From UBA3537 sp038138145 (GTDB taxonomy: Bacteria; Bacteroidota; Bacteroidia; Flavobacteriales; Flavobacteriaceae), in the NCBI GenBank assembly GCA_038138145.1, contig JAYQDD010000005.1, positions 62,001 to 126,000 of the forward strand: a stretch of 64,000 nucleotides of DNA. The letters run 5' to 3'. Below are positions 42,151 to 50,936 of this stretch, piece after piece. Both the position numbers and the translations under genes were made by a program. Each line of letters opens with the position of its first letter. Position 1 is the stretch's first letter. The notes below the pieces were generated by a model. The model was given only the letters and a program-made list of their open reading frames with translations. It had not been told where the DNA came from and did no database searches.

Positions 42151-42534
42151 ATGGTGGTCTTTTTTGATGGGGTTTGTAATTTATGCCAACGCAGTGTTCG
42201 CTACCTACTTAAGCACGACCACAAGAACTCCCTAAAATTTGCTACACTTCAAGGCCAATATGCCAAAAAAATACTGCCTCCAGAGGACCTTAAAAATTTA
42301 AAAAGCATTGTGTTTTATGACGGTAAAGCGTTTTACAAAAAAAGCACGGCCCTCCTAAAACTTTGCACTAGTTTAGGGGGTGGACACAAACTACTGTTGG
42401 TGGGCTATCTCCTCCCCAAATTTTTAAGAGATGGACTGTACAGCATGATTGCCAAAAACCGCTATCGATGGTTTGGCCAACAAGAGCATTGTATGGTCCC
42501 AACAAAGGATATACAGGACAGGTTTTTGGATTAA
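42151..42534 (+). CDS. DCC-family thiol-disulfide oxidoreductase-like protein (DUF393)
   Basis: A 127-aa thioredoxin-like protein of DUF393. The hallmark DxxCxxC is in VVFFDGVCNLCQRSVRYLL at the N-terminus, and the C-terminal DGLYSMIAKNRYRWFG block is typical. The name reflects the Asp-Cys-Cys motif; the redox partner and substrate are unknown. It starts three bases after the mutS2 stop and is convergent with the symporter gene, two bases away. Confidence 0.88.
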   Translation: MVVFFDGVCNLCQRSVRYLLKHDHKNSLKFATLQGQYAKKILPPEDLKNLKSIVFYDGKAFYKKSTALLKLCTSLGGGHKLLLVGYLLPKFLRDGLYSMIAKNRYRWFGQQEHCMVPTKDIQDRFLD

Positions 42535-42536
42535 AA

Positions 42537-43862
42537 TCACTTCACCTCTTCCCAATGGTCGTCCCAATCTTTGGGTTTTGGGGTATGGAGTTTACCTTCC
42601 AATTTTGCAATAAGGGTAGAGACCGTAGCGTCACCGGTGACGTTAATCACTGTTCGGCACATGTCCAAAGGGCGGTCTACAGCAAAAATAAGAGCGAGTC
42701 CAATGGCCAGTTTATCGGCAGGAAAACCTACGGATTCTAAAACAATCACCAACATCACCATCCCCGCGCCGGGTACTGCGGCACTACCAATGGAGGCCAA
42801 CAAAGCCGTGAGGACAATCATCAGTTGGTCGGTAAACGTCAAATCGAAGTTGAGCGCTTGGGCAATAAAAACCGCCGCTACCGCTTGGTATAAACTCGTT
42901 CCGTCCATATTAATCGTAGCCCCTACAGGCAATACAAAACTGGACACTTCTTTGTCCACACCCACATGTTCTTCGACCCGTTCCATGGTTACAGGCAGCG
43001 TCGCCGCACTACTGCTGGTCGAAAACGCTAATAATTGCGCTGGACTAATTTGTTTCAAAAACCAAAACGGATTTTTTTTCACCACAACAGCAACCACAAT
43101 CAAATAAAAACACACCATCAACAACAATCCGCCAACCACTATTGAAGCGTAAAATAAAAGCGCATACAGCAACTCTGGATCGCCAGAAGACACCACCACA
43201 TTGGCCAACAACGCAAAAACAGCATAGGGCGCTGTGAGCATGATTAAATCCACCATTTTAAGCACAACATCGTTGAGAGAATCAAAGACATCTTTTAGGG
43301 GTTTAGCATTTTTTTCGCCAATTAATAACAGAGAAATCCCTAAGAAAATCGCCAAGAAAATCACTTGAAGCATAAGTTTGTTGTTGCTGAGGGCAGAAAA
43401 CGCATTTTCGGGAATCATATCTACCACAAAGTCTAGAGGCCCGCTTTGTTGTTGGCGTGTAGCTTCTTCAATTTTACCCTGAACATTGCTGTTATTGGCA
43501 TAGGTTTCTGTAAGTTTTGAAATCGTCGCATCGGACACCCCATCCCCAGGATTAAACACATTGACCAAGGTCAGCCCAATGCTTATGGCAATGACGGTGG
43601 TAAGGACATAAATCACAATGGTTTTTATCCCGATAGACGCAAATTTGGAAATGTCTTTTAAATCGGATATTCCTTTAATGAGCGAGGCCAAAATCAGAGG
43701 GACAGCAATGAGTTTTAGGAGTTTGACGAATATGGTGCCGAGCGGTTTAATCCACGAGGCAATAAACGCTGAACCGCCTTGCACTTGCAGTAGCACAAAG
43801 CCAAAAACCACGCCCAACAGCATGCCAATTAATATTTTCCAATGTAGGGCTAAAGATTTCAT
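42537..43862 (-). CDS. Dicarboxylate/amino-acid:cation symporter (DAACS, GltP-like)
   Basis: A 441-aa inner-membrane secondary transporter with eight helices and two re-entrant hairpins. The family motifs are visible: the serine-rich hairpin FSTSSSAATLPVTMERVEE, the cation/substrate segment GATINMDGTSLYQAVAAVFIA (NMDGT) and the late DRPLDMCRTVINVTGDA motif, whose Asp/Arg/Thr read glutamate or aspartate in relatives. It takes up acidic amino acids or C4-dicarboxylates with sodium or protons. It begins four bases after aroC and is probably co-transcribed, without an obvious metabolic reason. Confidence 0.92.
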   Translation of the reverse strand: MKSLALHWKILIGMLLGVVFGFVLLQVQGGSAFIASWIKPLGTIFVKLLKLIAVPLILASLIKGISDLKDISKFASIGIKTIVIYVLTTVIAISIGLTLVNVFNPGDGVSDATISKLTETYANNSNVQGKIEEATRQQQSGPLDFVVDMIPENAFSALSNNKLMLQVIFLAIFLGISLLLIGEKNAKPLKDVFDSLNDVVLKMVDLIMLTAPYAVFALLANVVVSSGDPELLYALLFYASIVVGGLLLMVCFYLIVVAVVVKKNPFWFLKQISPAQLLAFSTSSSAATLPVTMERVEEHVGVDKEVSSFVLPVGATINMDGTSLYQAVAAVFIAQALNFDLTFTDQLMIVLTALLASIGSAAVPGAGMVMLVIVLESVGFPADKLAIGLALIFAVDRPLDMCRTVINVTGDATVSTLIAKLEGKLHTPKPKDWDDHWEEVK

Positions 43863-43866
43863 AAGG

Positions 43867-44931
43867 TTATTTTTTGGAGAGACGATTTAAAAGCGTAAAA
43901 TCGGCCAAAACCAGAGCGGCCATGGCTTCAACTATGGGGACAGCACGTGGCACCACACAAGGGTCGTGACGGCCTTTGCCTTGCATTTCTACGGAATTTC
44001 CGTCTTTGTCAATCGTATCTTGGGTTTGCATGACCGTGGCCACAGGTTTAAAGGCCACATTAAAATAGATATCCATCCCATTACTAATGCCCCCTTGAAT
44101 GCCTCCAGAGTTGTTGGTTTGTGTTGAACCATCAGCGTTAAAAGCATCGTTGTGCGCACTGCCCTTCATCTTAACACCTTCAAAACCAGAACCATATTCA
44201 AAGCCCTTTACGGCATTAATCGAAAGCATGGCTTTTCCTAACTGCGCATGAAGACGGTCAAATACCGGCTCACCCAATCCTACAGGCACATTTTTTAGCA
44301 CACAAGATACTGTACCACCAATGGTGTCGCCTTCCTTTCGGATGGCTTTAATTTTGTCAATCATCTGCTCAGCGACTACAGGATCTGGGCAACGTACGGG
44401 GTTGGATTCCGTGAGCGATAAATCCAATGCTTGGTAATTTTTATCCAAAGCGATAGGGCCCACCGACGAGGTATATGCATCAATGCTGATGGTGTTTAAA
44501 AATTGTTTGGCAATGGCACCAGCTACCACTCTACAGGCCGTTTCTCGTGCCGAACTGCGTCCTCCACCTCTATAATCGCGCTGTCCGTATTTTTCATTGT
44601 ATGTAAAATCGGCATGGCTAGGACGAAAAACATCTTTGATATGGCTATAATCTTTGGATTTTTGGTTGGTATTTTTGATGATAAATCCAATAGGCGTTCC
44701 TGTTGTAACCCCCTCAAAAATTCCTGATAAAAATTCAACGGTGTCTGGTTCTTTTCGTTGGGTTACAATCTTTGATTGCCCCGGTTTCCGACGGTCCATT
44801 TCGTGTTGAATAGCTTCAAAATCTATGGAAATTCCTGCAGGACATCCATCAATGACCCCACCAATAGCGACGCCATGCGATTCCCCAAATGTTGTAAGTT
44901 TAAATACCGTTCCAAACGAATTTCCTGCCAT
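43867..44931 (-). CDS. aroC: Chorismate synthase
   Basis: A 354-aa FMN-dependent enzyme converting EPSP to chorismate, the last step of the shikimate pathway. Signatures: GNSFGTVFKLTTFGESHG at the N-terminus with the first catalytic His, RPSHADFTYNEKYGQRDYRG, GGGRSSARETACRVVAGA with the FMN/Arg site, and a late GRHDPCVVPRAVPIVEA with the second catalytic His. Length and motif order are typical. The gltP-like gene follows four bases downstream. Confidence 0.96.
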   Translation of the reverse strand: MAGNSFGTVFKLTTFGESHGVAIGGVIDGCPAGISIDFEAIQHEMDRRKPGQSKIVTQRKEPDTVEFLSGIFEGVTTGTPIGFIIKNTNQKSKDYSHIKDVFRPSHADFTYNEKYGQRDYRGGGRSSARETACRVVAGAIAKQFLNTISIDAYTSSVGPIALDKNYQALDLSLTESNPVRCPDPVVAEQMIDKIKAIRKEGDTIGGTVSCVLKNVPVGLGEPVFDRLHAQLGKAMLSINAVKGFEYGSGFEGVKMKGSAHNDAFNADGSTQTNNSGGIQGGISNGMDIYFNVAFKPVATVMQTQDTIDKDGNSVEMQGKGRHDPCVVPRAVPIVEAMAALVLADFTLLNRLSKK

Positions 44932-44988
44932 ATCAAATAAATATTTTCAAATAAGGTGTAAAATTAATAAAACAAACTGTAGTAGGCA

Positions 44989-46125
44989 CTAAATTGAGAT
45001 ACAATTTTTTAGGGCCTTTTGATAAACCACTTCGTAGCTGGGGACGATTTTGTGGATATCAAATTTGGCTGCTGTGGTTAGAGCACCTTCCTTAAATTTT
45101 GCCAAAGTGGCATCTGATTTCAAAATTGTAATGGCATTTTGAGCCATTTCCTCTACAGCACCAAATGGGCTCAAATAGCCCGATACACCAGAAACATTGA
45201 CCTCTTTCAGCCCTCCACTATCGCTAGAGATCACAGGAACTCTGGAAGCCATGGCCTCTAGGGCTGATAATCCAAAACTCTCCGTTTCAGAAGGTAAAAG
45301 AAATAAATCACTAAAGCATAAAATTTTATTGACTTCATTGGTATTGCCAAGAAAAGCGACTTTTTCTTCAAGATTGAGTTTCGCGCAGAGTTGTTCTGCT
45401 TTTTCGCGTTCTGGCCCCTCACCAATCATGATTAATTTTGATGGGATTTCTTTTTGAATGGCATTAAAAATATGAATAACATCAGGAATACGCTTGACTG
45501 CTCTGAAATTACTCACGTGAGTAATCACACGTTCATGGGATTTGGCCAATACATCGCGACGACCATCATTTTTCACTGGTTTATGCTTTTCTAAATCCAC
45601 AAAATTGGGAATCACCGTAATTTCTTTATTGGTATTGAAAAGACGCTGGGTATCTTCTTTTAAACTTTGGGAAACTGAAGTCACAGCATCCGATTTGTTG
45701 ATGCTAAAGGTTACGGCAGTTTTATAAAATGGATGACTCCCTACAAGAGTGATATCGGTGCCATGTAAGGTGGTCACTATAGGAAGTTTGATGCCTTCTT
45801 CAAGCAACATTTTTTTGGCCATATACGCTGCATAGGCATGAGGAATAGCGTAGTGCACATGAAGAACATCAATGTTATGCATTTTTACCATATCCACTAT
45901 TTTACTCGATAGAGCCAATTCGTAGGGTTGATAATGAAATAGAGGGTATTTTGGCACATTCACTTCGTGAAAATGAACATTGGGGCTTAAAAGTTCCAGA
46001 CGAACAGGTTGTCTGTAGGTAATAAAATGCACTTCATGCCCTTTCCGTGATAACTCCAATCCAAGCTCAGTAGCCACAACGCCACTACCTCCAAAAGTTG
46101 GGTAACATACAATTCCTATATTCAT
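44989..46125 (-). CDS. bshA: N-acetyl-alpha-D-glucosaminyl L-malate synthase (bacillithiol synthesis)
   Basis: A 378-aa GT4 glycosyltransferase. It begins NIGIVCYPTFGGSGVVATEL, the BshA hallmark, with HEVHFITYRQPVRLE, LHVHYAIPHAYAAYMAK and THVSNFRAVKRIPDV; the donor-site glutamates are in LPSETESFGLSALEAMASRV. BshA joins GlcNAc from UDP-GlcNAc to L-malate, the first step to bacillithiol, the main low-molecular-weight thiol of Bacteroidota and Firmicutes. BshB and BshC are not in the window. It starts three bases after the GH3/beta-lactamase fusion gene, so both are on one transcript. Confidence 0.92.
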   Translation of the reverse strand: MNIGIVCYPTFGGSGVVATELGLELSRKGHEVHFITYRQPVRLELLSPNVHFHEVNVPKYPLFHYQPYELALSSKIVDMVKMHNIDVLHVHYAIPHAYAAYMAKKMLLEEGIKLPIVTTLHGTDITLVGSHPFYKTAVTFSINKSDAVTSVSQSLKEDTQRLFNTNKEITVIPNFVDLEKHKPVKNDGRRDVLAKSHERVITHVSNFRAVKRIPDVIHIFNAIQKEIPSKLIMIGEGPEREKAEQLCAKLNLEEKVAFLGNTNEVNKILCFSDLFLLPSETESFGLSALEAMASRVPVISSDSGGLKEVNVSGVSGYLSPFGAVEEMAQNAITILKSDATLAKFKEGALTTAAKFDIHKIVPSYEVVYQKALKNCISI

Positions 46126-46128
46126 TAT

Positions 46129-49038
46129 TTAGTCGATGATGGCCTCATAAATGAGCCGTTGTATTTCGGTTCTAATATTTTCTTCAAGCAAACGATTATT
46201 CGTGGCATCGGGGTAAGTTCGATTAGACAAAAATACGTAAATAATTTCTTCCTCTGGATCGGCCCAAGTATAGGTTCCTGTAAACCCAGAATGGCCAAAG
46301 CTGGTCATGGAAATACAGCCACAAGTTGGACCTTCATCTTCAAGTTGGGGTTTATCGAATCCTATTCCGCGCCGATTGTCTTCGTCACAATAATAACAGG
46401 TATTGAAAGCGTCGATTATGCGAGGATTTAAATATTGTTTCCCACCATAATAACCACGTTGGAGATACATTTGCATAAGTTTTGCGACATCATTGGCATT
46501 GCCAAACAATCCAGCATGCCCTCCAACCCCATTTTGCATGGCCGCGCCCATATCATGTACATAGCCATGAACCGTTTCAAACCTAAAATAGTCATCTTCC
46601 TCAGTGGGAATGATTTGATTTTTACTGAACTTCTCCAAAGGACGATAAGTCGAGTAATTTGCACCCAAAGGTTTATAAAAATGCTGTTCTATAAGCTCAT
46701 TTAGAGGTTGAGCGTGCTGTTGTTCTATGAATTCTTTAAGAATATAATACGGCAAATCGCTGTAATGATACTCCCTTTCCTCCAAAAGCTCTGAATTTAG
46801 GATTTGCTGTTGAATTGTATCTGTCAAGTCTTGACGAAGAAAGAGTTTATCCGTAATTTGAATCGGATAATTTTTAGATTTTTCTGATTTAAAAAATTCT
46901 GAAATCGGCTTTTGAGTCACAGAATCTATAGCGGATTTATAAAAAGGAATCCAAGGTTTTAGTTGTGCAAAATGGGATAACATTTCTTTGAGGGTGATGT
47001 TTTCCTTATCTGTTCCTTTGTATTTTGGCAGTAAGTCGCCCAAACGATCTTCTAAAGTTACTACCCCCGACTCTACCAATTCCATAAGCAAGGGTACTGT
47101 GACCAAAATTTTGGTCAGTGAGGCCAAATCATACACATTTTTTGAGGTTACTTTTTGGGCTTTTTTATAGGTGTGGTATCCAAAATTTTTGTTGTAAATA
47201 ATTGTTCCTTTTCTAGCAACCAACAATTGAATCCCTGGCGTCATTTTTTCATCGATGGCATAGTGGGTTAGAGAATCCAATTTAGAGAGCATAGAAGTAC
47301 TCATTCCGACCTGCTCAGGGTGGCCATAAGACAATCGTTCAAGTGAATTTGTTTCTATGCCATGATCGACCTTGAATTTGGATTTTGATAAACTGACAGG
47401 CAATTTTCCTTTGGCAGGAAGCGCACCAAAAATAATTTGTGCTGCTACACGTTGAGCTATTTCACTGTTTTGATAGCCCAGCAAAACACTTTCTATATTG
47501 GTAAATGATTTTATGGCATTTAGCGCATAAGGTTTGGCAAAAACGCTCAAAATAACCTCGTTGTTTCGTGCAATTTCTTGTAACCAAACCAATTCTTTAT
47601 TGGTAAACTTGTAGGACTTCCAAGGATTTTCATTTGACTTATGAAAGCCAATAACAACGGTATTGAATTGTTTTAATTTTTGGATTAATTCATCTAAATT
47701 TTCAGACTGTACTTGAGTTACCTTTCCATAATTTTGAAGCGTTTTAAGAAACGTATCGCCCTTGGCATCACCTAAAGCAACATAAGCAATGCGTCGCAAT
47801 TCCAGGTCCCTGAGCGGCACAATAGATTTTGAGTTTTTTACCAAAGTCAGTGCATTTTGCATCAATTGTTCGTACAATACATCATCTTGAATGCGGTTCA
47901 AATCTTGAATAAGCTGTTCTGTTTTAATCGGTTGATAGTGGTGCAGACCAACTTTATATTTCGCATTTAAAATCTTTTTTACGGAGTGCGCCAAGCGTTC
48001 CTCTGAGATTTGCCCACGACTTACAGCTTTAGCTATTTTTTCTATGCCTTTAGCAACGTCATTTGACATCAATAACACATCGTTGCCTGCCAAAAAAGCC
48101 TGCAAATCAATCTCCCCTGGAGAACTAAAATTTGAAGCCCCTTTCATGTCCAATGCATCCGTGAAAATTAATCCTTCAAAATTAAGTTCTGTTTTTAAAA
48201 GTTCTGTAACGATTGGACGCGATAAAGAAGAAGGGTAGTTGGTTCTTGGTTCTAAACTGGGCACATTGAGGTGAGCCACCATAACGCTAGATAATCCATA
48301 GGAAATCAGTTTTTTGTACGGAAACAATTCTACATTCTGTATGCGCCTTTTGTTAAAATTGACCGTGGGTAAGGTTTTATGAGAATCTTTATCGGTATCG
48401 CCATGTCCGGGAAAATGTTTTGCGTTGGCCAAAATACCCGCACTTTGCATCCCTCGCATAAAAGCTAATGCTTTATCAGTTACATTATTTTTATCTTCAC
48501 CAAAAGAACGATTACCAATGATTGGATTATCGGGGTTGGTGTTGATGTCTACGACTGGAGCAAAATTAAAGTGAACCCCCAAGCGCTTGCAATGTTCTCC
48601 GATATATTGACCTGTTTTTCGGATTAAATTTAAGTCCGATACCGCACCGAGAGTCATATTCCATGGAAAAGCGTAAGTTGAATCTAAGCGCATACTTAGT
48701 CCCCACTCAGCATCCATACCTACAAGCAGTGGGATTTTTGCATTCGACTGAAGTTCGTTGTCCAAATGGGCCTGACGAAGAGGACCACCTTTAGAATAAA
48801 TAATTCCTCCAATGTGGTGCTTATTAATGAGCTCAAGTAATTTTTCTTTTTGAAGGTTTTTTTCTTCTGAAAATGCTTGAACCATAAAGAGTTGTCCAAC
48901 TTTTTGTTTCACGCTTAAAGTGTTATAAACACTATCAACCCACTGTTTTTGTGCTAAAGAATCATGAGTAATAAGTGGCGATTGCGCCGATAAAACACTC
49001 AGATAAAGCCCTAAAAAAATAGAAAATAAACAGCGCAT
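46129..49038 (-). CDS. GH3 beta-N-acetylglucosaminidase (NagZ-like) fused to beta-lactamase-family serine hydrolase
   Basis: A 969-aa exported two-part enzyme. Residues 1-18 are a signal peptide (MRCLFSIFLGLYLSVLSA). The GH3 domain (about 30-370) has NAKHFPGHGDTDKDSHKTLP, the His/Asp motif specific to NagZ-type N-acetylglucosaminidases, and the nucleophile Asp in LIFTDALDMKGAS. A GH3 C-terminal-type domain spans to about 570. The last about 380 residues are a class C beta-lactamase/DD-peptidase domain: SLTK (SxxK) in YDLASLTKILVT, YSD in place of YxN, and HSG in place of KTG. Combining glycan cleavage with a serine transpeptidase-fold suggests peptidoglycan turnover in the periplasm. bshA follows at a 3-base gap. 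Confidence 0.9.
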   Translation of the reverse strand: MRCLFSIFLGLYLSVLSAQSPLITHDSLAQKQWVDSVYNTLSVKQKVGQLFMVQAFSEEKNLQKEKLLELINKHHIGGIIYSKGGPLRQAHLDNELQSNAKIPLLVGMDAEWGLSMRLDSTYAFPWNMTLGAVSDLNLIRKTGQYIGEHCKRLGVHFNFAPVVDINTNPDNPIIGNRSFGEDKNNVTDKALAFMRGMQSAGILANAKHFPGHGDTDKDSHKTLPTVNFNKRRIQNVELFPYKKLISYGLSSVMVAHLNVPSLEPRTNYPSSLSRPIVTELLKTELNFEGLIFTDALDMKGASNFSSPGEIDLQAFLAGNDVLLMSNDVAKGIEKIAKAVSRGQISEERLAHSVKKILNAKYKVGLHHYQPIKTEQLIQDLNRIQDDVLYEQLMQNALTLVKNSKSIVPLRDLELRRIAYVALGDAKGDTFLKTLQNYGKVTQVQSENLDELIQKLKQFNTVVIGFHKSNENPWKSYKFTNKELVWLQEIARNNEVILSVFAKPYALNAIKSFTNIESVLLGYQNSEIAQRVAAQIIFGALPAKGKLPVSLSKSKFKVDHGIETNSLERLSYGHPEQVGMSTSMLSKLDSLTHYAIDEKMTPGIQLLVARKGTIIYNKNFGYHTYKKAQKVTSKNVYDLASLTKILVTVPLLMELVESGVVTLEDRLGDLLPKYKGTDKENITLKEMLSHFAQLKPWIPFYKSAIDSVTQKPISEFFKSEKSKNYPIQITDKLFLRQDLTDTIQQQILNSELLEEREYHYSDLPYYILKEFIEQQHAQPLNELIEQHFYKPLGANYSTYRPLEKFSKNQIIPTEEDDYFRFETVHGYVHDMGAAMQNGVGGHAGLFGNANDVAKLMQMYLQRGYYGGKQYLNPRIIDAFNTCYYCDEDNRRGIGFDKPQLEDEGPTCGCISMTSFGHSGFTGTYTWADPEEEIIYVFLSNRTYPDATNNRLLEENIRTEIQRLIYEAIID

Positions 49039-49159
49039 AGGTTGAGTTTTCAGATGTTGTGAAAATACTATACCAAAATACTATTTTTCAAAAGAATTTC
49101 AACAATTAAGGAAATTATAATTATGTAAAATTTAGGACTTGGCCGCGGAATCTAGCGAT

Positions 49160-49175
49160 TTGGCACACATCTTGT
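49160..49175 (+). promoter_or_regulatory. Candidate sigma-54-like -24/-12 element upstream of the SIMPL gene
   Basis: TTGGCAC (49160-49166), then ACATC and TTGT (49172-49175). The GG and the -12 dinucleotide are 10 bases apart as in sigma-54 promoters; GT replaces the usual GC. The ATG at 49200 would be about 13 bases from the predicted transcription start. No TAnnTTTG box is found in this gap. Confidence 0.38.
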
Positions 49176-49199
49176 TTCGTTTTATTTAAAAAAAATCAC

Positions 49200-49892
49200 A
49201 TGAAAAAGACCTTTTACCTGCTGAGCTTCTTAATCTGTAGCTTAGCTTTCGGACAAACCAAAAATTTTATTGATCAACCCTATTTGGAAACCACTGCCAA
49301 AGTGGATTCACTGGTCACTCCAGATCAGATTTACCTTTCTATTTATATCCATGAAGGTGAGGACCGCAACAGAACTTCGCTGGAAAAACAAGAACGAACA
49401 ATGGCTAATGTATTAGAAAATTTAGGCATTGACCTAAAAAAACAATTGAAAGTGGACAATTTGGCCAGTAATTACAAAAAATATTTTTTAAAGCGCAAAA
49501 ATGTACTCAAGTCAAAATCCTACACCCTTGAGGTTTATGATGCAATGACGGCAGGAAAAGTACTCATTGGTCTAGAAAGTGAAGGAATTTCTAATGTTCG
49601 GCTGATAAAGACGGCTTATTCTAAAATTGAAACCCTCAAATTAGAGCTTAAATCGAAAGCTATTTTAAAAGCACAACAACAAGCAAAAGCCCTAACCACA
49701 CCATTGAACCAACAACTAGGAAAAGCAATCTATATCAATGACAAATTTTACAGCAGACCCTATTATAACAATATGAACATGATGGCAAGAGCAGAATATG
49801 CTATGGATGAAGCTTTGGAAACGCCCATTGATATTGAATTTTCAAAAATTAAGGTAGAAAGCGAAATTAGTGTTCGGTTCATAATCCTTTAA
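49200..49892 (+). CDS. SIMPL-domain (DUF541) exported protein
   Basis: A 230-aa secreted protein: signal peptide MKKTFYLLSFLICSLAFGQ, then the SIMPL/DUF541 fold, with ETTAKVDSLVTPDQIYLSIY, an EKQERTMANVLENLGI helix, KSKSYTLEVYD and AILKAQQQAKALTTPLNQQL typical of the family, and a final VESEISVRFIIL strand. Family members (YggE, BP26) are periplasmic or surface proteins; E. coli YggE is linked to oxidative-stress tolerance, but no activity is established. The methyltransferase gene begins two bases after the stop. Confidence 0.85.
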   Translation: MKKTFYLLSFLICSLAFGQTKNFIDQPYLETTAKVDSLVTPDQIYLSIYIHEGEDRNRTSLEKQERTMANVLENLGIDLKKQLKVDNLASNYKKYFLKRKNVLKSKSYTLEVYDAMTAGKVLIGLESEGISNVRLIKTAYSKIETLKLELKSKAILKAQQQAKALTTPLNQQLGKAIYINDKFYSRPYYNNMNMMARAEYAMDEALETPIDIEFSKIKVESEISVRFIIL

Positions 49893-49894
49893 TC

Positions 49895-50440
49895 ATGCAA
49901 AAGCAAATAGAAATTCAATACCACAAAACTAGCGTGGGTGAATTTGTTGTTGGAAGTATCGAACATTCTATATGTTTGTTAGATTACCGATGGAGAAAAA
50001 GGAGGTCATTCATTGATCAACGAATAAAATCTTCGTTCAATGCAACATTTATCGAACAAAACAACCCCTTGTTAGAAAAGGTAAAAACCCAAATTGATCG
50101 TTATCTAAACGCAGAGCTCAAGATCTTTGAATTTCCTATACGCTTTGCTGGCAGTGATTTTCAAAAAAGCGTTTGGAAAACTCTGAAAACAATCCCTTAC
50201 GGAGAGACAAGAAGTTATCTTCAACTCACTGAAATGCTAGGTATTTCCAAAAGCAGTGTTCGTGCTGTTGCCAATGCCAATGGTGCAAATGCCATAGCTT
50301 TGGCCGTACCCTGTCATCGCATCATTGGAAGCGATGGTAGTTTGGAAGGGTATGCTGGAGGATTACAAACCAAAAAGAGATTGTTGGGCATTGAAAAAAG
50401 AAATTCTTTTAACCCTAATGAGTTGCCCTTATGGACTTAA
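49895..50440 (+). CDS. ogt: Methylated-DNA-protein-cysteine methyltransferase (Ogt/MGMT)
   Basis: A 181-aa suicide repair protein that takes methyl groups from O6-methylguanine onto its own Cys. The active site IALAVPCHRIIG near residue 135, the helix-turn-helix wing (GETRSYLQLTEMLGI, SVRAVANANGANAIA with the Arg finger) and the closing GSLEGYAGGLQTKKRLLGIE are all standard. No AdaA domain. It is tightly linked to the SIMPL gene and convergent with the next gene. Confidence 0.94.
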   Translation: MQKQIEIQYHKTSVGEFVVGSIEHSICLLDYRWRKRRSFIDQRIKSSFNATFIEQNNPLLEKVKTQIDRYLNAELKIFEFPIRFAGSDFQKSVWKTLKTIPYGETRSYLQLTEMLGISKSSVRAVANANGANAIALAVPCHRIIGSDGSLEGYAGGLQTKKRLLGIEKRNSFNPNELPLWT

Positions 50441-50447
50441 AAATAAA

Positions 50448-50930
50448 TTAAAAAAAGCGTGCATGCCAACTCTCTGCCGCAGGAACTTCCCAGTGGTCTT
50501 TGTATTCAGCTTTTGTTTGCACAAGATGGTTAAAAACGATTGTTTTTGGTGAAACCGCTTTGCTCTTTGCCATTTTCTTGAAGTCATCGAGGGGTTTGTA
50601 GGCAATAAAATCGCCTTGCTTATAAGAGACATTTAACTTGTCTAAAAGGTCAACTTTATGCGTTTTTTCAAGTTCTTGTATAAAATGTACTGACGCATCA
50701 ATAGAACAACCTGAGGCGCTTTGCAAGTTTTGATCCAAACCAATGACAATAAATCGGTTGTATTTTAATTCAAATCCAGCTTTCAAATCGGCTCCATGGG
50801 CTGTCCATTGCGCCAAAAAATCATGCGCTTTTTTGGATATGTCTTCTTGTTCTTCAGCTGTTAACGAACGGTTGCATTGGTAAATCCAAAGGCGTGCTGT
50901 ATCTGGTAAAGATTGGAAATCGACAATCAT
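50448..50930 (-). CDS. Conserved Bacteroidota protein of unknown function (often mislabelled ABC transporter ATPase)
   Basis: A 160-aa soluble protein with no Walker A, signature or Walker B motif, so it is not an ABC ATPase even though I recall homologues carrying that name. Recognisable blocks are DFQSLPDTARLWIYQCNRSL, FLAQWTAHGADLKAGFEL, a CSIDASVHFIQELEK segment with one Cys, and KAVSPKTIVFNHLVQTKAEY. It is the last gene of a unit starting at the MCE or AmiC gene, six bases after the cysteine-rich Fe-S protein. Function unknown. Confidence 0.7.
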   Translation of the reverse strand: MIVDFQSLPDTARLWIYQCNRSLTAEEQEDISKKAHDFLAQWTAHGADLKAGFELKYNRFIVIGLDQNLQSASGCSIDASVHFIQELEKTHKVDLLDKLNVSYKQGDFIAYKPLDDFKKMAKSKAVSPKTIVFNHLVQTKAEYKDHWEVPAAESWHARFF

Positions 50931-50936
50931 AAATTG

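Noticed and set aside
42571..43107. A 178-codon plus-strand frame opposite the dicarboxylate symporter
   Set aside because: Antisense to strong transmembrane motifs of a known family; composition is Ser/Thr/Ala-rich and no family is recognisable.
50448..50930. ABC transporter ATPase
   Set aside because: No Walker A, signature or Walker B motif in the 160 residues; the usual label appears to be an annotation error.
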